A stretch of DNA of 64,000 nt. It comes from Saccharomycopsis fibuligera x Saccharomycopsis cf. fibuligera (lineage: Eukaryota; Ascomycota; Saccharomycetes; Ascoideales; Saccharomycopsidaceae). Below, piece by piece: positions 51,536 through 61,000 of this stretch. Each line of letters opens with the position of its first letter. Position 1 is the stretch's first letter. The translations under genes and the position numbers were made by a program. The stretch lies in assembly GCA_001936135.1 (NCBI GenBank), contig CP012819.1:620001-684000 (forward strand), read 5' to 3'. The notes beneath the pieces were generated by a model. It was given only the letters and a program-made list of their open reading frames with translations. It did not search any database and had not been told where the DNA came from.

Positions 51536-52549
51536 TGTGTATTTTATGAGTATTATTTGTTGATGTTTTAGCCGACCTGTATTTCCCTCACTAAATTTGA
51601 GTATATATTTTGGTTTATATGTCAAATGATATTTACTGGTAGTGTTTTGTTTTTACGTCTAGTTTTTTAAATTATGCATTACGCTTTTGTGGCGCTGCAC
51701 CTTTGAAGACGAGCGGCAATAGAAAGCAGAATCTAGGTGTACAAAAGATCTATGTTGAACAGTGTTAAACAATGTTAAGCTGTTTTTCAATTACAATATA
51801 TGGCTACCAATGTATACACATGTTGTTTGTATTTGCTAGGTCAATTACAATAACAATTATAAAGATTCCGAAAATCCACCACCAACCTATAGGCTTTCCA
51901 AAAAAAAATTGTAGAAATGTTAGCTGGAGTATCCTTAAAAAAAGAACTCAAATCAAGAGCTAATAGTCCTATTCTACATTTAAGACATACTAGGGTATTC
52001 AGGAATTGGCCACAATATTTTAACATAAATACACCTCCAAAGGTAATAGATATGGTTTTATATATGAGGCCTGTGGCTCTATGATACACTCCTAAGAGCA
52101 TGTTCAAGAATCCTTTATGCGCAATGTTGCATAATTTTGTATATGGCACATACATAAGCAGAAGCCAACGTCATAGGGCATATTACTTTTTGAATCACAT
52201 GATGCATCACCATACCATCACATGCCTTATATGCTTTGCGCACATCAGTAGTGTGGTTTCTTCCAATAGCAGCGCCAAAAAAGAACAGCAAGTGAAATAG
52301 AAAAAAGAAATGCGTTTGACTAATCGGAAAATGAGAAGCGGCGCATCACCGAACTCACTCACTCAATGAGTATGCGCACTCGCGACTCATAATCAAATCA
52401 GACTTCATTGCACTAATTGCAATACATCAAACGTATACTTGCGCACTTGCACATACTGAAGCACTAACTATTCACAAGATCCCAGATCAATAATTTGACA
52501 ATAACAACAGTCAAAATACATACACCATTTTCCTTCTATCTTATTCAAG
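51536..52549. other. Divergent intergenic region
   Basis: About 1 kb. A 104-codon minus-strand ORF (52155-51841) is the longest frame; it is Leu/Phe/Cys-rich with no sure relative. Imperfect GTTAAACA-like repeats lie near 51753-51780. The last 250 bases are rich in GCGCA and ACTCA words and presumably form the promoter of the next gene. Confidence 0.45.
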
Positions 52550-53608
52550 ATGAATATCATTTGTTCCGGCTCTTTGTCCCCTTCTTCTACTGGCTTGTTC
52601 AAGCAAACCAGCAAAACTCGCTCTACTACAACAGCAACAACTACTACCACCACCACTGGAACAGCTGGCTTTCGTGTCAAAAATAATAACCATGGCAATA
52701 CCAGTATCGAGGACTCTGTGGGTATCGTCTTTGAAGGTTGGCAGACCGAAGGAATAGATGAAGAAGATGAAGGTGAGGACAATGATATCATGACGAAAGC
52801 GGCGGCGTTAGCTTATGAAAGCGACAGCAGTGATGACTATGATAGCAACGACTACGATAGCGACGATTATGGCAATGATAATGATGATGATGATGATGAT
52901 GTGCTAGACCAAAATAATTTCAATAATGAAAATTTAGACAGTCAGACTAATAATAATAATTATGATTATGATAATGGTGATAATAATAATAGTAATAATG
53001 ATACTAATGGTACCAATGATGATAAGGAGCGTTTTCTTGTACGACAATTTGGCCATATGCAGCCCTTTCATCATAAATCACTTCACGTTTCCTTGAGAAG
53101 TACTAGTGAACAGAGCTTTTACTATTATCGATGTCATGAAGAAGGCAGTTGTGGCAGTAGCAACAGCAGCAGCGCTAATGAGAGAGATTATGAAAGCGAA
53201 TCTTCATATACTTCAGTGGGTGATTCCATCGATAATACCCCTTTGCGTCAATTACAGTACGACAAACAACAACTGCAACAGAAGCAAAAGCAACCACAAT
53301 ATGCGAATAATTTAAAGAGTAAACAAGTGCATAAACACGCAATAAGCCCTGGTAGCACCACTAACAGTATAAAGAAAGTGAGGTTTATTACTCAAGCAAG
53401 TATCATTGGCATTAGCGAGCTCGATGTTTCGGAAATACCAAACCAGAAAACTTTGCATGAATTATGTTTGGAACGCAAAAATTTGAAGGCTTCTAAAGAA
53501 AATGACACTTACAGTATGTTTGATAGTGATCCTGAATTTCTCGACCTTGAAATATTGACGAAAAAATGCACAAAGTTAAATGAGAACATGGCTAATCTTA
53601 ACTTATGA
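52550..53608 (+). CDS. Unrecognised acidic low-complexity protein with KVRF motif
   Basis: The 352-residue product is not recognised. The N-terminus is Ser/Thr-rich, the middle very acidic (Asp/Asn runs around residues 90-160), then a Ser- and Gln-rich stretch. The best conserved-looking part is C-terminal: KKVRFITQASIIGISELDV, with a KVRF that fits the RVxF docking motif for PP1 phosphatase, followed by LHELCLERKNLKASKEN and a helical end. A PP1-regulatory or cell-cycle role is only a guess. The ATG at 52550 is the first in frame and the frame is intact. Repeats make up much of the length, but the non-repeat tail argues for a true gene. Confidence 0.7.
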   Translation: MNIICSGSLSPSSTGLFKQTSKTRSTTTATTTTTTTGTAGFRVKNNNHGNTSIEDSVGIVFEGWQTEGIDEEDEGEDNDIMTKAAALAYESDSSDDYDSNDYDSDDYGNDNDDDDDDVLDQNNFNNENLDSQTNNNNYDYDNGDNNNSNNDTNGTNDDKERFLVRQFGHMQPFHHKSLHVSLRSTSEQSFYYYRCHEEGSCGSSNSSSANERDYESESSYTSVGDSIDNTPLRQLQYDKQQLQQKQKQPQYANNLKSKQVHKHAISPGSTTNSIKKVRFITQASIIGISELDVSEIPNQKTLHELCLERKNLKASKENDTYSMFDSDPEFLDLEILTKKCTKLNENMANLNL

Positions 53609-54130
53609 TACTCAATGACGTCAATAAAATTAGCAGCAGCCGCAAAAATTAAAATATTAAATCGAAAGATTAACAGATTAAAGAAAGAGGCGCCGTATGC
53701 CTTTTCACTTTTTAATACCAATGTACTATACCATAACACACAACACCAGCTTTACGACCTTTTACGACTATATTCCTTGTTCTTCATGTTTTAAAACATT
53801 TTAAGTTTATTTTTTCTTTTTTCCTTTTCTATTTTTTCTGTATATTTTTGAAGGTTCTTTATATATTAAATTATTTTGAATCTTAGTAATGTATTCTAAT
53901 GGCTTTCTATGGAAGCTTTTCGCGTTATTATTTCAAAACTGTAAGCTCAGAGGTGTGCAGAAGTAACAAAAATGCGGATGCTATTTTATAAGCGTATGAA
54001 TTACAGAAATTAAATATTTACTAATATAAATTATTCGAAAACAAAATGAAAATAAAACTAAAATACAATAATGAAATTTGAACAGAAACCCTCTAAAAGC
54101 AACAACAAAAATCTCATCAACCTTTCTCAA
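53609..54130. other. Convergent intergenic region
   Basis: Very AT-rich half kilobase between converging genes; no feature recognised. Confidence 0.5.
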
Positions 54131-54838
54131 TCAATTAGCCCCCTTTTCAAAATTCTCCCTGATTTCTTTGGTGTATTTGTCATAATGTCTACCAAGCTTC
54201 TCATTAAAATCTTTATTCTTTCTGTTAATATACAAAGACGACCCCTTAGCATTCTTCTCTCTTGTTTTGTTCATCTTTGTAATTTTCCTCGTTTCTGCAT
54301 CTTTAGTTGTCTTCACTAATAAATCCACGTCTCTTTTTGTCGGCCTGTGATTAAACGCGTATTCTTGAGAATCAGAATCCTCTGTTGATAGCACTTTACC
54401 TGCACTCTTTCTAATACTTTGATCTTCATTACCAAAACTGTTTTGCTTCTTCTTGGTAATCTCGTTAATTCTTTTTAAGTATGTTTGTTCTGCTAGCTGA
54501 TTATAATCGCTATATTTTGCATTCTGTTTATTACGCTGCTGTTCTGCATTTTTCTCTTCCCAGTGCTCATTGTCTTCTACTGAATAATTCCAAAGTTTTT
54601 TGCGCTCTATTTCATCGAGCGGTCGCCCTGAACTCAAATCACTACTAACACTTCTTTTGAGCTTTTCCTCTTCTTCTTTTTTCTGCTTCTTAGCTTGGTT
54701 TTTGAGCTTTTGCGGATTAGTGCGGTTCCGCTGGTGTTCAAGATAAAGCTCTTTTCTGTTCTCGTCGTCGACTTTTCTTCGCTGGAGTTTCAAGTCCTTG
54801 AATTTCTTCAATCTTTCTTCAGTAGATATGGATGACAT
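54131..54838 (-). CDS. SYF2: Syf2 splicing factor (NineTeen-complex associated)
   Basis: The 235-residue product ends with YINRKNKDFNEKLGRHYDKY and IRENFEKGAN, the hallmark C-terminus of Syf2, which joins the Prf19/NTC complex in the active spliceosome together with Syf1, Clf1 and Isy1. The rest is helical and highly charged (RLKKFKDLKLQRRK, KKQKKEEEEKLKRS), with W-containing NYSVEDNEHWEEKN and YNQLAEQTYLKRI as in the family. Length is close to Saccharomyces Syf2 (215 aa). The start at 54838 follows family spacing. It is divergent from ARB1, 433 bases apart. Confidence 0.93.
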   Translation of the reverse strand: MSSISTEERLKKFKDLKLQRRKVDDENRKELYLEHQRNRTNPQKLKNQAKKQKKEEEEKLKRSVSSDLSSGRPLDEIERKKLWNYSVEDNEHWEEKNAEQQRNKQNAKYSDYNQLAEQTYLKRINEITKKKQNSFGNEDQSIRKSAGKVLSTEDSDSQEYAFNHRPTKRDVDLLVKTTKDAETRKITKMNKTREKNAKGSSLYINRKNKDFNEKLGRHYDKYTKEIRENFEKGAN

Positions 54839-55271
54839 TACTTTGACTTGACTACCAATAAAGCTATTTCACTTCACTGCTTAGACTGACCTTAGAGCGC
54901 TCTAACAGCACACGGCGATGCCCAATGATGGGGCCTTGATTGTAGCTTACTTGATTAGCGATGCGTTCCACGTGAAGATCACCCTATATCCGGGTAAAAT
55001 AAGATACCGCTCACAAAAATTTTAATTTTTTTATTTTTTTTTTTCACGGACGCCTGATTCTATGAGATTCTGCCGTCCACGAGCCTTGCTCTTTACCGTC
55101 TTTTTTTTTTCCTTCTTTGGACAGAACATACAAATCGACGAACAGACTACTGGCGATTGTAAGCTTTAAGCAGAACAACATTGTCATTTGCTTTCTTTTT
55201 GATTTCTATCGTATTAATTCTTTGAAAACAAAACCAAAAGATAAGCTAAAGTCCAGTCTAATCTATACATT
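54839..55271. promoter_or_regulatory. Divergent SYF2/ARB1 promoter
   Basis: Holds a 14-bp palindrome TTAGAGCGCTCTAA (54892-54905), GCGATG words near 54914 and 54958 like PAC cores, CACGTG (54969-54974, Cbf1 type), CGGGTAA (54991-54997, Reb1 type) and an [13 protein letters not shown]-like word near 55016. The set fits a ribosome-biogenesis promoter serving ARB1. In C. albicans, Tbf1 and Cbf1 drive ribosomal genes; the palindrome recalls but does not equal the Tbf1 site. Confidence 0.55.
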
Positions 55272-57053
55272 ATGGTTTCCGCATCTAAAGCAAAGAGGGA
55301 GGCTAAGAGAGCCGCCACTGGCAAGAAGTCAAAGAAGGGAGCCAAGGACGAAGTCGAAGCTGCTGCTGAAAAAATTGAAAAATTGAAGATGCAAACTGAT
55401 GAAGAAGGTATCTCTGACCGTGTTGTCACTGGTGTGTTGGATTCTCTTGAAACTTCCAGAGATATCAAGTTGTCTTCTGTTTCCTTGTTGTTTCACGGTA
55501 AAGTATTGATTCAAGATTCTACTTTGGAATTGAATTATGGTAGAAGATACGGTTTGTTGGGTGCTAACGGTTGTGGTAAGTCCACCTTGTTGAGATCACT
55601 TGCTGCTAGAGAATTCCCAATTCCAGCTCATCTTGACGTTTACTTGTTGAATGAACCTGCAGGTCCAACTGAATTTTCCGCCTTGGAATACGTTGTTAGA
55701 GAAGCTGAAGCTGATTTGAAGAGATTGGAGGATATGGTTGAACAAATCATTGTTGATGAAGGTCCAGAAGCACCACAATTAGATGGTTTGTACGAAAGAA
55801 TTGACGATTTGGATCCATCCACTTTTGAATCTAGAGCTGCTGTTATTTTGACTGGTTTAGGTTTTAACAAACAAACCATTTTGAAGAAAACCAAGGACAT
55901 GTCCGGTGGTTGGAGAATGCGTGTTGCTTTAGCTAAAGCTTTGTTTGTTAAGCCAACTTTGCTTTTGTTGGATGACCCTACTGCCCATTTGGATTTGGAA
56001 GCTTGTGTTTGGTTGGAAGAATACTTAAAGAGATTTGACCGTATCTTGGTATTGGTTTCACACTCTCAGGATTTCCTTAATGGTGTCTGTTCTAATATGA
56101 TTGATATGAGATTGCAAAGAATCCAGCAATATGGTGGTAACTACGATGCTTATGTTAAAACTAGATCCGAATTGGAAGTTAACCAAATGAAACAATACAA
56201 CAAGCAACAGGAAGAAATTGCTCACATCAAGAAGTTCATTGCTTCTGCTGGTACTTATGCTAACTTGGTCAGACAAGCTAAATCTAGACAAAAGATTTTG
56301 GATAAGATGGAAGCCGATGGCTTGATTCCAAAAGTTGTTGAAGATAAGGTCTTCTCGTTCAGATTCCCAGATGTTGAAAAATTGCCACCTCCAGTTTTGG
56401 CCTTCGATGACATTTCTTTCTCTTATGATGGTACTCCAGAAAACCGTCTTTACGAACATTTGAGTTTTGGTGTGGATATGGATTCTAGAATTGCTTTGGT
56501 GGGTCCAAATGGTGTGGGTAAATCTACTTTATTGAAGCTTATGACTGGTGCATTACAAGCTCAAGGTGGTAGAGTTTCTAAACACACTCACATCAAATTA
56601 GGTGTTTACTCTCAACATTCTGCTGATCAATTGGACTTGACCAAGAACCCATTAGAATTTGTTCGTGACAAGTTCTCGAACATCTCTCAAGATTTCCAAT
56701 ACTGGAGACAACAATTGGGTAGATATGGTTTGACAGGTGAACAACAAACCGCACAAATGGCTACTTTGTCTGAAGGTCAAAGATCTAGAGTTGTGTTTGC
56801 CTTATTGGCCTTGGAAGCTCCAAACATTATTTTGTTGGATGAACCTACTAACGGTTTGGATATCCCAACTATTGATTCTTTGGCTGATGCTATTAATGCT
56901 TTCAGTGGTGGTGTGGTTGTTGTGTCCCACGATTTCAGATTATTAGACAAGGTTGCTAAAGATATTTTCGTGGTGGAAAACAAAACCGCTACTAGATGGG
57001 ATGGTTCTATCTTGCAATATAAGCAGAAATTGGCCAAGAATGTTGTCTTATAA
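55272..57053 (+). CDS. ARB1: Arb1, ABCF ATPase of ribosome biogenesis
   Basis: The 593-residue product matches Saccharomyces Arb1 (610 aa) almost throughout. It is a soluble twin-cassette ABCF ATPase acting in 40S and 60S biogenesis and in ribosome quality control. The Lys-rich N-terminus is followed by SDRVVTGVLDSLETSRDIKL. Cassette 1 has Walker A GANGCGKST (97-105), signature SGGWRMRVALAKAL and Walker B LLLLDDPTAHLDLE. Cassette 2 has GPNGVGKST (411-419), signature SEGQRSRVV and IILLDEPTNGLDIPT. There is no membrane domain. The end KQKLAKNVVL is identical in style to Saccharomyces. I see no CTG codon, as expected for a highly expressed gene in this clade. Confidence 0.98.
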   Translation: MVSASKAKREAKRAATGKKSKKGAKDEVEAAAEKIEKLKMQTDEEGISDRVVTGVLDSLETSRDIKLSSVSLLFHGKVLIQDSTLELNYGRRYGLLGANGCGKSTLLRSLAAREFPIPAHLDVYLLNEPAGPTEFSALEYVVREAEADLKRLEDMVEQIIVDEGPEAPQLDGLYERIDDLDPSTFESRAAVILTGLGFNKQTILKKTKDMSGGWRMRVALAKALFVKPTLLLLDDPTAHLDLEACVWLEEYLKRFDRILVLVSHSQDFLNGVCSNMIDMRLQRIQQYGGNYDAYVKTRSELEVNQMKQYNKQQEEIAHIKKFIASAGTYANLVRQAKSRQKILDKMEADGLIPKVVEDKVFSFRFPDVEKLPPPVLAFDDISFSYDGTPENRLYEHLSFGVDMDSRIALVGPNGVGKSTLLKLMTGALQAQGGRVSKHTHIKLGVYSQHSADQLDLTKNPLEFVRDKFSNISQDFQYWRQQLGRYGLTGEQQTAQMATLSEGQRSRVVFALLALEAPNIILLDEPTNGLDIPTIDSLADAINAFSGGVVVVSHDFRLLDKVAKDIFVVENKTATRWDGSILQYKQKLAKNVVL

Positions 57054-58065
57054 GCTTGTTGAATTGGCTATACTACTAGTACAATTACTAGTACAATTAC
57101 TATTACTACGGTTTATGTGTTATTTTATTTTTGCTCAATAATCATTTTTGTTTTTGCTCTTTTTTGTTTTAACTCTTGTTCTGTTTCTCTTCTTTTTTGC
57201 CCTAGTTTTAACCTTGCGTTTTCTTTTTTATCATTCCATTAACGTGTATTATTTTTTACTTTCCGCTTATAGAGTCGGTCATTTTTTAGTATCGTTTTCC
57301 TTAATATGAATGGCCTTTTAGAGACGCGTGGTGGTTTATCAGGGAAGAAAAGAAAAAGGGATTAACGTATGGAATGAAAAGAGAGAAGATTTCTAAAAAG
57401 AAAGAGATGACAACAAAAAGGCAAAATGAAGCTAGCAAGTTGTGTATGGTATAGGACAGGTTGTGGTTATTTTCATTGGAGGAATTGTTTCTTGTATTGC
57501 TCAGATTAATACATCATAATTTTATTTATTTATCAAAATAATTTCTGTAGATTATTGTAAATTAGTTTATATTTCTAGCATAAAAGTGAAAAATTGATGT
57601 ATGAATAAAGAAGAGCAATCATTAAGGGTCGAAGCTTCAAAAGGTACCCGGCCCTCGCCATCACAGTGTTGACGCTTCCCGTTTTCCTATTTTATTTTGG
57701 TGTTTTTTCCTCCAGAGAAATTGAAAAAAATAAAACAAGAACTCAAATACCAGAAACGCAACGGTAATCCCAGAGTACCACCACGACTGACTGATTAACT
57801 GGGGCAAGCGTTTTTCCAATCTAGCAATCATTAACGCCACTTATATACACATCCAGATTTATTGACTGAGGAAGCCATAACAAAGCAAAAACATATTGAG
57901 CACTAGCACTTTGTTGGCTTTATAAAAATTATATACATCATACTGTATATAGCTTTGTCATTCTTTCACAATTTCCCTTTCAGACAACTACCTCATCCAT
58001 TCAGCATCATAAATCAAATTCATCTTCAATTCACCAACATAATATAAAATTATAAATAATAAATA
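57054..58065. other. Intergenic region ARB1-SPT6
   Basis: One kilobase, T-rich after ARB1 and mixed before SPT6. A GC patch with GGTACCCGG lies near 57640-57670. No gene recognised. Confidence 0.5.
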
Positions 58066-61000
58066 ATGTCTGACTATGACAGTGAAGATGAAAGGCAAAA
58101 GCCAGGAACCAAGTACATTGACAGAAACGCTGAAGAGTCTGATGATAACAATGACATAGTGGACTCATCCGAAGAAGATGAAGAAGATGATGATGAAGAA
58201 ATGCAAAAGATTCGTGAAGGATTCATCGTGGATGATGAAGAAGGCGACGAAGATGAAGAAGATGACGACATGGAAGGCGGAAGACGTAGCAAAAAACATC
58301 GTCGTCACCATCGCAAGCGGAAGAGACATCATAAGGAAATATCCGAAGATAATGAAAATGATGCAAATGGTGGTAAGAATAATGGCCGTGAAGATGACGA
58401 TTTGTTGGATGAAGATGATTTGGATCTTTTAAGAGAAAATACCGGCGCTGCTCCAAGATCACCTGAATCCAAAAAACTCAAAAGATTAAAGAAAAGAGGC
58501 TCTGGGGATGCAGATGAAGGCGAGTCTGGGTCAGCTCGTTACGGTAACGCTTTAGATGATATCTTTAGTGATGACGAACAACCACAGGAAGACTATGACG
58601 AAGATGATGTCGTTGAAGAAAGAGCATCTTCTAATAGAGCCAGGGGTGCTCATATGGATGAAATGGATGATTTCATTGAAGAAGATTCTGATGAAGAAGG
58701 CGAGCCGCGTGACCGTGAACCAATAAAAAAATATAGACCGCAAGTTAGTAGTGCTGCCATTGCTCATTATAGTGATATTGATCAAGAGAAATTGGATCAA
58801 TTGTTCGAAATCTTTGGTGATGGTACTGATTATGAATGGGCTTTAGAGTTGGAAGAACAAGGTGACTTAGATAATGAAGAATTAGATGAAGATGAACAAG
58901 GTGATGGCGCACCAAAACTTACTGATATTTTCGAACAAACAGAGTTGAAAGAAAAAATGTTAACAGAAGAAGACAATCAAGTTCGTATCACGGATATACC
59001 TGAACGATTCCAAGAATTACGTGCTCCGGTGAAACATTATAAATTAACTGCAGAAGATTTTGAACAAGAAAAAACTTGGGTAAGTGAAGTATTGGGTACT
59101 GAAAAGATTGACTTTTTGGCCAAAAACCCAAATGTTACAGAAGCTTTTAAAGATGCAGTTTCCGATGTTCTAACTTTCGTTTGCGAAGATGCGTTGGAAG
59201 TGCCATTCATCTGGGCTCATAGAAAAGATTTCATAACGTTCACAGATAAAGATCCAATCAGCGGTAAGCTTAGTCTAATTGACTTGTTGAATGAAAACGA
59301 TTTATGGAGAATTGTCCAGCTAGATATCGAGTTCCATAGTTTTTTGCAAAAGAAGAAAACTGTTGAAAGATTTTTGTCTAAGCTTGACTTGGCTGACGAA
59401 TATAGTGATGCGGTTCAATCATTAACTAAATTACAAGAATTTCAAGATTTTTACGAATTTTTGCTTTTCAACTATTCCGGTAAGCTCAAAGAACTTGCGG
59501 ATAAAGGCGAGGATGATCTTGACGAAATTGATGAAGATGATTATGATCCAGGTGATGTAGAAGGTGTTACTAAAAAGCGAACTGGTCAAAACAAAGCGAA
59601 GTCAGTCAAGAGGCATTCCAAATATTCTGCTTGGAATAGAATTAGAAACTCTGGTGTTTATGAATTGGTAAAAGCACTTGGTATCACTGCCGCAGAAGTT
59701 GGTGCCAACATTTCCACCTCTACTAGACAATATTTTACTAAAGATACTGAAGAAGATCCAGACGATTTGATTAACGAAGTGGCCACTAGACCTGATAGTG
59801 TTTACGCAACTCCTCATGTGGTAAGCAATATGGTAGAGAAAATGTTTGCTGAAGAGTTATTTCATGAGCCAAGAATAAGATCTGTGGTAAGAACCGCATT
59901 CACACAGTATGCTCGTATTAACGTCAAATTGACAGAAAAGGGTAAAGTAAAAATCACCAAGGGTTCACCAAATTATGAATTCAAATATTTGATAAACAGA
60001 GCAATTAACTCATTTGAAGATGATCCAAGTTTGTTTCTAAGAATGTTGAATGCTGAACAAGAAAATTTGATCCAAATTAACATTGTATTACCATCATTGG
60101 ATGGGTTCTTGGACCATATTTTTAGATCGGCATTGGCCTCTGATAGCGAATCTGAGATTAGTACCAAATGGAACAACATCAGAAAGAACTCTTTGCATTT
60201 GATGATGAAAAAATTGATTCCTCTTGTATGTTTAAACATCAAGGAAGAGTTGAGAAAAGAATGTGAAAGAGTATTATTTTTCAAAGTGAGAAATGCAGTA
60301 GTCAAAAAGCTAGATCAAGCACCATACAAACCAGCCGGTTTCTTGCACGGTACTGTTCCGGAAACTTTTACTTTATCTTGTGGTGAAGGCAACTTCCATA
60401 CCGATGCCGTGGTAGGAGTTCATACTAATGCGTATGGTGAAGTAAAAGAATTCGTCAAGTTCGAGCAGAATCCAATCCGTGATCCAGAATTTGCTGACGT
60501 CTTTATACAAAAAATTGAAGAAATGAGACCAGATGTCATTGGTATCAATGGTTATAATGTGAATACGAAGAAATTGTATGATGTGATTAAACGAATCATT
60601 GAAAAAGAGCAACTTAGACCAGAGACTCACCCAGAAGGTGATTATAGCGAATTTGAAAACAATGAGCCACCATTATTGGATGTCATTTTTGTTCCTGATG
60701 AAGTTGCCAGGTTATATCAAAACTCTCAAAGAGCTAAAGATGAATTTCCAGATAAGTCAAGTCTTGCTAAATATTGCGTTGCTTTGGCACGCTATTTGCA
60801 AAGTCCATTGCTCGAGTACATTAACTTGGGAAATGATTGTAAAGCGATTTTCTTCCATAAGCAGCAGTACTTGTTGTCTGATGAAAGGTTATGGGAAGCA
60901 ATTACTACCGCATACGTTGATATAGTTAATATGGTTGGTGTTGACATTAATCAAGCTATTCGTGAACCGTACTATGCTGCATGTTTGCAATATGTTGCTG

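Noticed and set aside
51841-52155. 104-codon ORF whose end (YRLVVDFRN) faintly recalls a retroelement reverse transcriptase
   Set aside because: One short resemblance only, no other domain, no flanking repeats. If it is a relic it is too degraded to assign to a family.
58074-58800. Ser-rich and His-rich ORFs opposite the SPT6 acidic N-terminus
   Set aside because: They are antisense shadows of GAA/GAT-rich coding sequence.
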